Shown: positions 47,745-56,618, counted from the stretch's first letter. The stretch: DNA of 64,000 bases from Cephaloticoccus sp. (GCA_030833445.1 JAURHD010000004.1:121586-185585), one strand, 5' to 3'. Notes: generated from the sequence alone by a model not told the origin. Made by a program: numbers and translations.

Positions 47745-50022
47745 CCATCCGTCGGGCAGTAATTCGCCATTCGCTCCGACCGAATCCGATCGGCTGATAT
47801 TACGTTTTCGGCGCCACCGCGGCGACGTTCAATTCGGCGCGGTTTGTGGCGACATCGGCGCTTTCGCGTTGCTCCTCGATGGAGGCTGGCCCTTGGCCGC
47901 CCTGGGGAGGTTGATTCCCGGCCATGCGGGCAAAGTGTCGCGGCACTGGATTTTTGGAGGCGACCTCACGATGGAAGGTGATGCCGTCGTGGAACTGCCG
48001 CCCGAACTGGGCTCTGCCGGCCCCTTCCGCCTCTCGGTCTTCAATTGCGGCGACGATGAGGCATATCTGACCGTTAAATGGTTTGACCTCTCGGTATATG
48101 ACGTGCTGCAAAGTCCGCTGGGGTCCGGGCTGCGCAAAGTTGTGTCCAGTTCCGGCCAAGCATTTTTTGTGGTCCGCCGTTCCGACTGGTGGCCGGTGTT
48201 TGTCGGTGACGTGATGCAACGCCTGACCGGCCTGACCCTGACACAACTGCGGGAGGACCCCGAGCGGTGGTGGAAAGATGTCGTGCCTGAAGATGCGCCA
48301 AAGGTGCAGGAGATGCTGCATGTCATCCAACGCGAGGGGTTCTGGTCCGGCTTGATCCGGCGAAGAGATCGCTCAGGTGTGGTCCGGCAGCTAGAAATGC
48401 ATGTGGCAGGATTCGGCTTCGCCCAGTTGGGGTTGCCGGAAACGTTGGTGGGGGTGATAGGTGAGGCGACAGAAATTTCGAAGCTCAAGGACGAGGTCAG
48501 CTTGCTGCATAGGGGCTTGGCGGAACGTCGGGCGGAACGAGTGGACCAATTGGTGCACGGCGTCGAGCGATCAAAGGAAGGCTTCTCCCTGACGGATTCG
48601 CAGGGGCTATTCACCTACATGAACGCCGAACACCTGCGCATTTTCGGCTTCAAGGAACTTTCCGAGGTAATCGGCCAACCCTGGACGATTTTGTATAAAC
48701 CGGAGCAGCAAGCGCTCATCACCCAAAACGTGTTTCCCAAGTTGATTAAAGATGGCTACTGGACGGGGCATGTCGAGGCCCAACGGGTAGACGGGTCCGT
48801 GTTCAGCGAGGACCTCACTCTGTCCATGCTGGCCGATGGATCGATTACCTGCAGCTGTCGTGATCGCACGGTGGAAGTCGCCCAAGCTAAGCGTTTGGCC
48901 CAATCGGAGCGCCTCTTCCGCGAATTCGTGGAAAACATGCCGGTTGCCGTGGTGATTCGAGATTCGAAAAACATCTATCAATACATCAACGGAGCGGCGA
49001 AGCAGCTGATGCCGGGGCTCTTTGATGATGCCATTGGGCGGCCAGCGAACGATGTGCTTCCAAAAGGCGTGCTTGAGGCGATGAAACAACGCGACCATGC
49101 GGCTATCGCCAACGGCGGTGTCGCCGTGTCGGAGATTCAAGCAACCAAGCTCGACGGCAACCTCGCAACGATCGAGCTTACGCGTTTCCTAATCCAAGAT
49201 GGTGACGGCAACCTCAGCTGGATCTGCACGATTGGCATCGACGTGACGGTGAGCCGAAAACACCAACGGGAAACCACGCAATTGATCGAGCAGCAGCGCA
49301 AACTCCTGGGCATGCAGCGGGAGTTCATCTCGCTGGTATCGCACGAATTTCGCACGCCGCTGGCAGCAATGCAGGGAGCGCACTATCTGCTGACACAGCG
49401 GTGCGACGAGCTCGAGGTCATCGATCCCAAATCAAAACGCTTCCTCGAGCTGCAATCTGAGTCGATTCAGACACTGCGCGAGCTGGTGTCGCAGGTGTTG
49501 CAGTTGAACAAAATAGAATTCATGTCGAGCGAGGCCCAACTGGAGCTGAAGAATCCGGCGGTCGAGGCCCAAGAGGTCATCCGGCAGTTCAATGACGCCA
49601 TGCAAACGCCGCGGATTGTAACCGAAATCAACGGCGGGGAGCGGTGCCAGGTTCGTCTCAACAGCGGGCTTTATCGTGCGGCGCTGGAAAACCTGCTTTC
49701 CAATGCCATCAAGTATTCCCCGGCTGCGTCCGAAGTCCGTGTCACCCTGGCGTGCGAATCAGGCTTTTTCGTCACCACCGTGGCGGATCGGGGCCGGGGC
49801 ATACCGGTGGACGAGCAAAAGCGGCTTTTCACCAATTTCTTCCGTGCCAGCAACGTGGGCACCGTGCCGGGCACCGGGCTGGGCCTTGCCATCGTGAAAC
49901 GGGCGATGGATGCGCATGGCGGGCACGTGTCGTTCACCACTCGTCGGGACGTAGGCTCATCTTTCCGTATCTCCATTCCGCTCGAAACCGACTGCACCTC
50001 CAGAAGCCCAAATGATGCCTGA
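47734..50022 (+). CDS. Multi-PAS sensor histidine kinase
   Basis: 762 residues without membrane segments, so probably a cytosolic sensor. At least three PAS-like modules occupy residues 120-500 (for example DSQGLFTYMNAEHLRIFGF and VIRDSKNIYQYINGAAKQL), then a HisKA domain with phospho-His537 in LVSHEFRTPLAAMQ and a HATPase domain with NLLSNAIKYSP, DRGRGIPVDEQ and GTGLGLAIVKRAM. The gene overlaps the regulator in front by 11 bp and the next one by 11 bp. The signal is unknown; the PAS repeats suggest a small ligand, redox state or oxygen. Confidence 0.92.
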   Translation: MPTDHPSGSNSPFAPTESDRLILRFRRHRGDVQFGAVCGDIGAFALLLDGGWPLAALGRLIPGHAGKVSRHWIFGGDLTMEGDAVVELPPELGSAGPFRLSVFNCGDDEAYLTVKWFDLSVYDVLQSPLGSGLRKVVSSSGQAFFVVRRSDWWPVFVGDVMQRLTGLTLTQLREDPERWWKDVVPEDAPKVQEMLHVIQREGFWSGLIRRRDRSGVVRQLEMHVAGFGFAQLGLPETLVGVIGEATEISKLKDEVSLLHRGLAERRAERVDQLVHGVERSKEGFSLTDSQGLFTYMNAEHLRIFGFKELSEVIGQPWTILYKPEQQALITQNVFPKLIKDGYWTGHVEAQRVDGSVFSEDLTLSMLADGSITCSCRDRTVEVAQAKRLAQSERLFREFVENMPVAVVIRDSKNIYQYINGAAKQLMPGLFDDAIGRPANDVLPKGVLEAMKQRDHAAIANGGVAVSEIQATKLDGNLATIELTRFLIQDGDGNLSWICTIGIDVTVSRKHQRETTQLIEQQRKLLGMQREFISLVSHEFRTPLAAMQGAHYLLTQRCDELEVIDPKSKRFLELQSESIQTLRELVSQVLQLNKIEFMSSEAQLELKNPAVEAQEVIRQFNDAMQTPRIVTEINGGERCQVRLNSGLYRAALENLLSNAIKYSPAASEVRVTLACESGFFVTTVADRGRGIPVDEQKRLFTNFFRASNVGTVPGTGLGLAIVKRAMDAHGGHVSFTTRRDVGSSFRISIPLETDCTSRSPNDA

Positions 50023-51109
50023 AACTGCCCGAATCCTCCTTGCAGAAGACGATGCGTTGGTCCGCGAAACCTTGGCGGCGATAATCGAGCACGCCGGCCA
50101 TCAAGTCACCGTGGCAGCCGACGGCCAGGAAGCTTGGTCAACTCTCCAAGCCGGCGGTTTCGACCTCGTCATTTCTGATATTCGGATGCCCCGCATGGGA
50201 GGGTTCGAGCTGTTTGAACGCATGCAGCAAAGCGCCAGTCTGGCCACGGTCCCGGTGATCTTCCTGTCGGCCTTGGCTTCCGAAGCCGATGTCCGGCAGG
50301 GCATGGTGCTCGGGGCATCGGACTATCTGACCAAGCCGGCCGACCCGGCGGAACTCTGCCGGGTGGTGAAGACCCGCCTCGCGCAAAGGACCCGCCTGCA
50401 AGGCCTGCTGGAGGAACGCAGCCTGGCGCTCACTCGCTACGTGCCCCATGAATTACGGACCCCGCTCAACGGCGTCATGGGCTACGCGGAACTCATGTTG
50501 CTCACCCACGACGAGGGTCGCGGCCTGACCCGGGAGGAGACGCGTGATTTCGGCCAGCAGATCCTTGTCAGCGGCAAGCGACTGCTACGGATTGCCGACA
50601 ACCTCATGCTGCTGCTGCAGCTATCGGAAAAAGGAAGCCGTTTTCCCGTCGGTAAAGACCTGCACGCCTGGGCCTTGGCCTCGCGCCGGCAAGTCCAGGA
50701 AATCGCGACCGAGTATGGACGCAGGGACGACTTGGTCTGCTCCATCGAAGACGGAGATCTGCCCGTCTCGGGTGAGCTACTGGCGGCCGCGTTGGTCCAA
50801 CTGACCGACAACGCCTTCAAGTTTTCGGCGCCCGGGCTGAGGGTGGATGTAATCGGGCGGCGCGACCAAGATGACTACCTGTTCGAAATCCGGGATTCCG
50901 GTCGGGGCATGTCTGAAGAGCAAATTGCCCGTCAAGGGCCGTTCGTGCAACACGACCGGGCCAAATATGAACAGCAAGGTCTAGGCTTGGGTCTGGAGAT
51001 TGTCCGCCAGATCTGCGCGCGCTACGCGCTCGGATTTAAGCTCACCGCCAATCCCGATGGCACCGGCTTGATCACCGAGATTCGCATTCCGCACACGTAT
51101 CTGCCCTAG
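50012..51109 (+). CDS. Receiver-histidine kinase hybrid (receiver first)
   Basis: 365 residues with the receiver in front: ILLAEDDALVRE, phospho-Asp56 in VISDIRMPRMGG and Lys in DYLTKPADP. A HisKA-like helix pair follows with His146 in RYVPHELRTPLNGVMGYAEL and a HATPase domain with QLTDNAFKFS, DSGRGMSEEQ and GLGLGLEIVRQI. The kinase would thus be switched by an upstream phosphorelay rather than by a sensor domain. It overlaps the PAS kinase gene by 11 bp and the convergent LuxR-type regulator by 4 bp, so all four proteins may form one relay. Confidence 0.9.
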   Translation: MMPETARILLAEDDALVRETLAAIIEHAGHQVTVAADGQEAWSTLQAGGFDLVISDIRMPRMGGFELFERMQQSASLATVPVIFLSALASEADVRQGMVLGASDYLTKPADPAELCRVVKTRLAQRTRLQGLLEERSLALTRYVPHELRTPLNGVMGYAELMLLTHDEGRGLTREETRDFGQQILVSGKRLLRIADNLMLLLQLSEKGSRFPVGKDLHAWALASRRQVQEIATEYGRRDDLVCSIEDGDLPVSGELLAAALVQLTDNAFKFSAPGLRVDVIGRRDQDDYLFEIRDSGRGMSEEQIARQGPFVQHDRAKYEQQGLGLGLEIVRQICARYALGFKLTANPDGTGLITEIRIPHTYLP

Positions 51110-51738
51110 ACCATGCCCTGAACGTGGGCGTGAACACAAAGCTGAACCGAGCGGTTGAGCCGCGTCTTTACCCGGATGTTCTGCCGATGTTTCTCGACCG
51201 TGCGCGGCCGGATATTGAGCGTTTCCGCTATCTCTCGAGATGTCAGCCCGCGCGCGACCTCGCGCAGGATCGCGAGTTCCCGGTTGCTTAACGGTGTGCC
51301 CAGGTATCCAGAGTCAACCTCCTGGCGGAGGGCCTCCGCCGAAGCGTCATAATAGTTTCCTCCCTTTGCCACCGTCCGGAGGGCGCGCAGCAATTCCGCC
51401 GTGTCACACGATTTGGTGATGAATCCCTCCACCCCAACCTGCAAGGCACGGGCCACGGCCGCATGGGAGGGCTGCCCGGTCATCACGAGAAACTTCAGCC
51501 CCGGGAACTTGGCGCGAAGTTCGCCCGCACAGTCCAAGCCGTTGATATCCGGCAGGCGCAGGTCCAAAATGATGACATCCACCTTGGGCAGCTGCGGTGA
51601 TTCAAGCAGCTCCCTGCCAGAGTGCGCCAGATGGACGGCCAACACACTCCGTTGCGCGCGGAGAATCAGCTGCAACGACTCGGCAAACAATCGATGGTCC
51701 TCGGCAAGCAGGACGCGAATGCGACGGGACTGGGGCAT
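51106..51738 (-). CDS. LuxR/NarL-type response regulator
   Basis: 210 residues. A receiver domain with LLAEDHRLFAE, Asp59 in IILDLRLPDINGLD and Lys in FITKSCDTAEL is followed by a canonical LuxR HTH (LSNRELAILREVARGLTSRE, IAETLNIRPRTVEKHRQNI). It faces the kinase operon and overlaps its last gene by 4 bp at the 3' end. It is the most likely DNA-binding output of the cluster, since its HTH is intact while that of the 47.1-kb regulator is diverged. Confidence 0.92.
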   Translation of the reverse strand: MPQSRRIRVLLAEDHRLFAESLQLILRAQRSVLAVHLAHSGRELLESPQLPKVDVIILDLRLPDINGLDCAGELRAKFPGLKFLVMTGQPSHAAVARALQVGVEGFITKSCDTAELLRALRTVAKGGNYYDASAEALRQEVDSGYLGTPLSNRELAILREVARGLTSREIAETLNIRPRTVEKHRQNIRVKTRLNRSVQLCVHAHVQGMV

Positions 51739-51857
51739 AGGTTTTTTTCCGACTGCACCAAGTGGAGTGCAATATCGTGGCGGTATAGAAATTCTCTTCG
51801 GCGATAACTATTCTCTTAGCTAAGCGAACAGCCCTTATTGGTGGCGCTCACCTTTGG

Positions 51858-52112
51858 ATGATACCATTCCCCATGTCTTGGTTACTCCTTATCGCTGGCG
51901 TCTGGCTCGGCCTCGTCTTAGTCTCTCTACCCGTAATGGCTTGGGCACTCCTGACTGCCCCGCTCGCCGAAGAAGTCGAAGGGAAGGGTCTTGTAATCAT
52001 AGAACCCGCGCCCGCACTGAGCGCCCGCGTCGCAGCCATCTTTCGGCCCTTACGCAAGGTCCCGGCTGAGACCCCATCGCCTGCCGAGGGTAATTCCATT
52101 GTCACCGGTTGA
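51858..52112 (+). CDS. Small single-pass membrane protein
   Basis: 84 residues with one N-terminal membrane helix (WLLLIAGVWLGLVLVSLPVMAW) and a Pro/Ala-rich cytosolic or periplasmic tail. No family was recognised. It ends 9 bp before the next gene, which has a clear GAAGGAG site, so the two are probably one transcript. An in-frame ATG at 51873 is an alternative start. Confidence 0.6.
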   Translation: MIPFPMSWLLLIAGVWLGLVLVSLPVMAWALLTAPLAEEVEGKGLVIIEPAPALSARVAAIFRPLRKVPAETPSPAEGNSIVTG

Positions 52113-52121
52113 AGGAGACCG

Positions 52122-52643
52122 ATGAGCAGAGTCATCGGCCAGCTGGCCTTGGTGATCGTTACCGCCGTTCTCTGGGGCGGATGTGTGACCAATGATACCG
52201 GCTGGGACCAAGCCGACGGCGCCTCGACCGGTCGAGTTTTCTCCCGCATCGACCTAGTGCGGGAATATCCCGGATTAATCTACGGCGATAATGACTACGC
52301 CGAGGTCAACAGCCAATGGCTGCCTCATTGGTATGGTCTTTATCGGCAGCGACTGTTCGACCTAGGCATCGTCAAGTGGAGCGTGAATTTCGACTGTAAT
52401 CGTTTCGCCGATCTCTACGTTTCCATGGCTCAAGCGTGCAACTCTGCCGCCACGTTTCATGCCGAGGCCAAGCCTTCTTTGGCGATCGGCACGGTTTGGT
52501 ATCGCCGCGAGGACACGGGCTCCCTCCATGCCATTGTGCAGGCGTTCACCGAACGCGGGCGGATCTTTGTCGATCCCCAGACCGGCAAAGTGGTGAGTCT
52601 CAGCTCGAGTGAGGTCGGGAGTATTTTTCTGCAGACAATCTGA
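52122..52643 (+). CDS. Lipoprotein-like exported protein with a Cys-His-Asp arrangement
   Basis: 173 residues, with GAAGGAG upstream of the ATG. A signal region (IGQLALVIVTAVLWGGC) ends in a lipobox-like GGC. In the mature part Cys92 (FDCNRFADLY), His136 (GSLHAIVQ) and Asp151 (IFVDPQTG) come in the order and spacing of papain/transglutaminase-fold cysteine enzymes, where a helix Cys is followed by two strand residues. I recognise no specific family. It could be a cell-wall or protein-modifying enzyme, or a chance pattern in a structural protein. Confidence 0.65.
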   Translation: MSRVIGQLALVIVTAVLWGGCVTNDTGWDQADGASTGRVFSRIDLVREYPGLIYGDNDYAEVNSQWLPHWYGLYRQRLFDLGIVKWSVNFDCNRFADLYVSMAQACNSAATFHAEAKPSLAIGTVWYRREDTGSLHAIVQAFTERGRIFVDPQTGKVVSLSSSEVGSIFLQTI

Positions 52644-52662
52644 GCGTTTTGGACGTCCGCTG

Positions 52663-52803
52663 GTGGCACCCCATGCGATCGCTAGCTTGATTGCCCTCTT
52701 CCTCGGGTTGGCATTTTTCATCGGAGTGCTGGCCGCTCGCGTGTCTGAGCGAAAGGCCGATCCCCGCACGACGGACACGCCCCGCCTCGCCCCGTGCCGG
52801 TAG
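52663..52803 (+). CDS. Possible very small membrane protein
   Basis: 46 codons from a GTG: one membrane helix (IASLIALFLGLAFFIGVLAA) followed by a short charged tail. It lies 19 bp after the lipoprotein-like gene on the same strand. No ribosome-binding site is evident and nothing similar is known to me, so this is a low-confidence gene. Confidence 0.35.
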   Translation: MAPHAIASLIALFLGLAFFIGVLAARVSERKADPRTTDTPRLAPCR

Positions 52804-53004
52804 TGCACTCGGCCAATAAGCCCGAATTCCGCATGCGTGATGCCGGGCAAAATCCATCCGAGTGATTTCCCACTGGGCGCCGAGGCATAGGCATCAGCAA
52901 CTCGCTGCTATGTCCCCTGCAATCTCCGGAAAGAACCCGGGCTAAGCCCACTCCAGGCCACCAACAACCGCCGGGGACACCAAACTCCAAATTGAAGTTC
53001 GGGT
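52804..53004. other. Gap without recognisable features
   Basis: No ORF, hairpin with T-run or repeat was recognised here. It leads into the palindromic repeat at 53005 and the promoter of the MBL-fold gene. Confidence 0.5.
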
Positions 53005-53072
53005 TTTACAGAAGGAAGCAGAGGCAAACGAGGAGAAACTCATTCTCGGTTTGCTGCGTTACCTCCTGTAAA
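53005..53072. repeat. TTACAG-type palindromic repeat, second copy
   Basis: TTTACAGAAGGAAGCAGAGG on the left is matched, as reverse complement, by CTGCGTTACCTCCTGTAAA on the right with a short central loop. It is related in sequence and structure to the copy at 46633. It lies 36 bp before the TetR operator. Confidence 0.6.
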
Positions 53073-53088
53073 TCCACAGGCTTCACGA

Positions 53089-53123
53089 TTGACTTCCCGG
53101 TCGGCTAGTAACCATATGGTTAC
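53089..53123 (+). promoter_or_regulatory. Operator 1 of the TetR regulon, abutting the MBL gene start
   Basis: GTAACC (53108-53113), ATAT, GGTTAC (53118-53123): a perfect palindrome ending one base before the ATG at 53124. A TTGACT at 53089-53094 could serve as -35, with the -10 inside the palindrome and transcription starting about at the ATG, so the message would be leaderless. The same palindrome occurs at 56540 and 59348. Confidence 0.75.
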
Positions 53124-53963
53124 ATGGCTGACACCCCGCCCCCGCTCTCCGTCACGGTCGCCGGCAGCGGTGCGGTCCGGGCCCACCCGACCCGGGGCGG
53201 ACCCTGTTATGTCGTGACCGTCAATGGCCGCAATCTCGTCTTCGATTGCGGGCGGATGGCCGTGCACAACCTGTCGCGCTTCGGCGTGGCCGTGGAGACT
53301 GTCGCGGAAGTGTTCATCACCCATCTGCACTTCGACCACATCTGCGACCTGCCGTTGCTCCTCCTGCTGTCATGGAACAACGGACGCACCCAGCGATTGC
53401 CGGTCACCGGACCCAAAGGCATCGCGGCGTTTCTCGAGAACGGTCTGCGCCAAGCGTATTCGGCTGACATCAAAAGCCGCATGGGGCACGGCAAGAATGC
53501 CGACTATCTCGAATGGGATACCACCGAACTGACGAAGGAGGGAGTGGTGCACCATACACCGGAACTCAAAATCGACACGCTCATCACCAAGCATGGCGGT
53601 CTGCTGAATTTCAACTATCGCCTCAAGACCCCGGACAAGACCATCGTGGTCATGAGCGATTCCGAGCCGGATCCTCGGATCGTGGATTTCTGCCGCGACG
53701 CCGATCTGGTGCTGATCGAGTGCTCGGGCACCAAGGAATTTTTCGACACCGTGCCATGGGGCACCTGGCACACCACCCCGGAACAGGTGGGGCAGATGAT
53801 GCGCGACGCCGGCGCCAAAAAAGTCGTGCTCAAGCACCTCGTGATTGAGAGCTTCCGGGACAACAACCCGCAGGTCTCGGAAGGCATGGCGGAAACCATC
53901 CGCAATATCTATCCGGCAAGCGAAGTCTTCGTGGGGGCGGACGGCATGAAGTTCGACCTTTGA
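53124..53963 (+). CDS. MBL-fold (RNase Z-like) metallo-hydrolase
   Basis: 279 residues. The zinc motif HLHFDH is at 67-72, preceded by the family-typical LVFDCG. Other ligands are Asp in VVMSDSEPDP, near residue 178, and His in VLKHLVIES. It looks like the general RNase Z/arylsulfatase-like branch of the superfamily, acting on an ester, lactone or phosphodiester; the substrate is unknown. Its TGA is followed within 8 bp by the oxidoreductase gene, and it is the first gene under operator 1. Confidence 0.87.
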   Translation: MADTPPPLSVTVAGSGAVRAHPTRGGPCYVVTVNGRNLVFDCGRMAVHNLSRFGVAVETVAEVFITHLHFDHICDLPLLLLLSWNNGRTQRLPVTGPKGIAAFLENGLRQAYSADIKSRMGHGKNADYLEWDTTELTKEGVVHHTPELKIDTLITKHGGLLNFNYRLKTPDKTIVVMSDSEPDPRIVDFCRDADLVLIECSGTKEFFDTVPWGTWHTTPEQVGQMMRDAGAKKVVLKHLVIESFRDNNPQVSEGMAETIRNIYPASEVFVGADGMKFDL

Positions 53964-53971
53964 GCACGGCG

Positions 53972-55531
53972 ATGACCGAGCAGCCGGATTACGATTACCT
54001 GATTCTCGGGGGCGGTCACAATGGACTGATCGCCCAAGCCTACCTGGCCCGCGCGGGTTTCCGCACGTTGTGCATCGAACGACGCGATATCGTGGGGGGC
54101 GGTGCCGCCACGATGGAGGACCCACGGCATCCAGGATTCCTGCACAACACCCATTCTTTTTTTCACCGCGGCATCACGGGCATGCCATGGTATCGGGAGC
54201 TCGAGTTGGAAAAGCTCGGGGCTGCTTACATTCAACCCGAACTCTGCACGGCAGTGGTGCGACGCGACGGCGAGATTCTGGAATGGTGGAGCGATATAAA
54301 CCAGACCGTGGAATCGTTCGCGCGATTCAGCAAAAAAGATGCGGCAGCTTTGTTGCGATGGGGAAACGATTTTCGGCCCATCGTGCAAACGATCCTCGAA
54401 CCGGAGGGGCGTTCCGTGCCGGTGCCACCAACCGAGCGCGAGGCCCGGTTGCAACAAACCGCCGAAGGCCGGCTGCTGCTGGAGACGAGCAAACTCTCCC
54501 CGCTGGAATTCGTGCAGCGTGAATTCGAGCATCCGACTGTCCAGGCCGGGCTGCTGTTCTTCAATGGGCTCCGCGAAGTCGATCTGCGTTGCCGGGGGTT
54601 TGGTCACCACATTCCCGCTCTATTTGGCAGTGCCGGTCGGCCGCAGATGGCCCGCGGTGGCTCCAGACAGCTGGCGGTCGCGCTCCAAAATGCGGTGCGC
54701 AAAGCCGGTGGGGAATTCCTGCTGCAGGCCGAACCCAAGGAAATCATGATCGAAAACGGCAAAGCAACCGGAGTCCGGTTAGCCGACGGGCGGATCCTCC
54801 GCGCGAAACACGGCGTGCTCTCCAGTTTGAACCCGCAGCAAACCTTTGTTGAACTCATGCCAGAGGCGGCGGTGCCGACCGATTGGCGGGCCAAGGCTGC
54901 GGCTTTCGAATACAACCTGATTGCACCCCTTTTTGGCCTTAATCTGAACCTGCGGGAAGCACCCGCCTACATAGCCGCGAAAAAATATCCGCACTTGCAG
55001 GATGCCTTGATGATCGTGCTCGGGTTGGAAACGATTGATCAGTTTCACGACATCGTGCGGCATCACGAACAAGGCACCATTCCACCCACGGTCATGTGGG
55101 GCTGTTGCCCGACCCACTTTGATTCCAGCCAGGCCCCGGCCGGGTTTCACACCGCGTTTATGTGGGAGAAACTGCCCTATCGTCTTAAGGGTGATCCGCG
55201 CAACTGGGATGCGGAAAAGGACGCGCACGGTCGTGATATGCTCAAGCTGTGGACCGAGTTTGCACCGAACCTCGGCGGCACCGTCATCGATTCATTCACC
55301 CGCAGTGCCCTCGATACCGAACGCACGCTACCCAATATGCAGAGTGGCGATCTACTGGTTGGTAGTTTCCAGAACGGCAAGATCGGCTACAACCGGCCCT
55401 TTGCGGGCGCCGGCCAATACAAGACTGTCATCGACGGCCTCTATCTGTGCGGCTCGAGCTCGCATCCCGGTGGTAACATCACCGGACTGCCGGGTTACAA
55501 CGCCGCAAACGTAATCTTGGGTAAAGCCTGA
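53972..55531 (+). CDS. Phytoene-desaturase-type FAD-dependent oxidoreductase
   Basis: About 519 residues. The N-terminal Rossmann motif YDYLILGGGHNGLIAQAYLA (GxGxxG) is followed by a second strand with IERRDIVGGGAATMED. C-terminal LYLCGSSSHPGGNITGLPGYNA is the FAD-closing signature of the CrtI/PYROXD2 group. Carotenoid genes are absent, so a desaturase or dehydrogenase on some other substrate is likely. ATG 53972 was chosen; the TTG at 53960 would overlap the MBL gene. It is coupled to the MBL gene and should share operator 1. Confidence 0.87.
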   Translation: MTEQPDYDYLILGGGHNGLIAQAYLARAGFRTLCIERRDIVGGGAATMEDPRHPGFLHNTHSFFHRGITGMPWYRELELEKLGAAYIQPELCTAVVRRDGEILEWWSDINQTVESFARFSKKDAAALLRWGNDFRPIVQTILEPEGRSVPVPPTEREARLQQTAEGRLLLETSKLSPLEFVQREFEHPTVQAGLLFFNGLREVDLRCRGFGHHIPALFGSAGRPQMARGGSRQLAVALQNAVRKAGGEFLLQAEPKEIMIENGKATGVRLADGRILRAKHGVLSSLNPQQTFVELMPEAAVPTDWRAKAAAFEYNLIAPLFGLNLNLREAPAYIAAKKYPHLQDALMIVLGLETIDQFHDIVRHHEQGTIPPTVMWGCCPTHFDSSQAPAGFHTAFMWEKLPYRLKGDPRNWDAEKDAHGRDMLKLWTEFAPNLGGTVIDSFTRSALDTERTLPNMQSGDLLVGSFQNGKIGYNRPFAGAGQYKTVIDGLYLCGSSSHPGGNITGLPGYNAANVILGKA

Positions 55532-55540
55532 GTTACACGC

Positions 55541-56431
55541 TCAGGCGAAATCCGGACCGCAGATCGCATAGTAACGCGACCAGTCCGTCGGCAGAATCTT
55601 GTCCCCTCGGGTCATGCGATTAAAGCTACGTTTCGCAACAAACCCCATGCCAGCGAGCTCCTGCAACCATATCTGATCGCTGCCCGGCACATCCATGATC
55701 ACCGGACCGTCGATTTCAGCCAAGGCCTGCCGTAGTAATTGTCCCGCCACCGTCCGGTCCACCGCCACCAAAGGACCCAATTGCGTCGCAGTGCGTCCAT
55801 CGCGAGCCGTCACCATCCCCAACAGTTGGCCTTCCGGTGATTCCAAAACCCAGGACGCTTGCGGGCAACGGGCCAGGAAATTCTGCCAAAGCTCCCGACG
55901 ATCAAGCCCGAAGACTTCCCGATCGAGCGCAGCCGCCGCGGGAATATCCGTTGCTTGCATCAATCTGACGCCGCCTGGGCCTGTCACTGCAGGCGAGGTG
56001 TGCGGCAACGATTCCGCACGAGCCAGTCGCACCAGATCCGGGCCGTCCTTAAAACCCAGTTTTCGGTAAAGCCCCTCGCCCATTTTGGTGGCATCCAGAT
56101 AGGCCGTGCGGCCCTGCGCGCTCAATTCCCCGAGCAAATTTTGCATCATGGCCCGGGCCAGCCCCTGTCCACGACAATCGGCTGTGACCAAGACCATATT
56201 GATCCAAGCGTAATCTCCTTCCAGCGGCCAAGCCATCGCAGTCCCCACCAAGCCACGGTCGCCATAGTCAACCCCGAGACCCACACATATCCGGGTCAGC
56301 AAGCGCCAGTCAGCCTCGTTTTGATTCCAACCCGCCTCGGTGGATAAGGCCAACCCTCCGGCAGCATCTTGCGGCTCCAAGTGCCGGATAAAGTCGGGAG
56401 CAGTGGCTTGTGAGATTTGGCCGTTATCCAT
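55541..56431 (-). CDS. GNAT-family N-acetyltransferase with C-terminal acetyltransferase-like domain
   Basis: 296 residues. The first GNAT domain carries the acetyl-CoA loop region MVLVTADCRGQGLARAMMQN (R/QxxGxG/A) at about residues 88-107 and GLYRKLGFKDG. A second domain of about 120 residues (from VRLMQATDIPAAAALDREVF) resembles the YobR-type C-terminal fold that follows GNAT in some proteins. ATG 56431 was preferred to longer readings. It is convergent with the oxidoreductase (9 bp gap) and divergent from tetR; operator 2 lies between, 109 bp upstream of its start. Confidence 0.82.
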   Translation of the reverse strand: MDNGQISQATAPDFIRHLEPQDAAGGLALSTEAGWNQNEADWRLLTRICVGLGVDYGDRGLVGTAMAWPLEGDYAWINMVLVTADCRGQGLARAMMQNLLGELSAQGRTAYLDATKMGEGLYRKLGFKDGPDLVRLARAESLPHTSPAVTGPGGVRLMQATDIPAAAALDREVFGLDRRELWQNFLARCPQASWVLESPEGQLLGMVTARDGRTATQLGPLVAVDRTVAGQLLRQALAEIDGPVIMDVPGSDQIWLQELAGMGFVAKRSFNRMTRGDKILPTDWSRYYAICGPDFA

Positions 56432-56539
56432 GTTAGGGCAGTAGCTAGTGATCGAGATGGTCGGCAGGATTAAACGGACGACACCCCCGCGCACGCTGCC
56501 TCAAGCGAACGGGGACCCGGAATCATCGTCAATTGAATT

Positions 56540-56555
56540 GTAACCGACTGGTTAC
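56540..56555. promoter_or_regulatory. Operator 2 of the TetR regulon, between the GNAT and tetR genes
   Basis: GTAACC (56540-56545), GACT, GGTTAC (56550-56555), 64 bp before the ATG of the TetR gene. TACTAT overlaps its right end and could be the -10 of tetR; on the other strand TACAAT overlaps the left end. It matches the 6+4+6 pattern of operators 1 and 3 exactly and so probably mediates autoregulation. Confidence 0.78.
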
Positions 56556-56618
56556 TATGGCAACCGGGGTTTTTACCCGTTGAATATTCGCCCGGAATCG
56601 GAATGCTGCCCGCAACAT

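Noticed and set aside
53972..55531. A carotenoid desaturase (crtI)
   Set aside because: The fold matches, but no crtB, crtE or other carotenoid gene is nearby and the neighbours are hydrolases under a TetR regulator, so only the general family is called.
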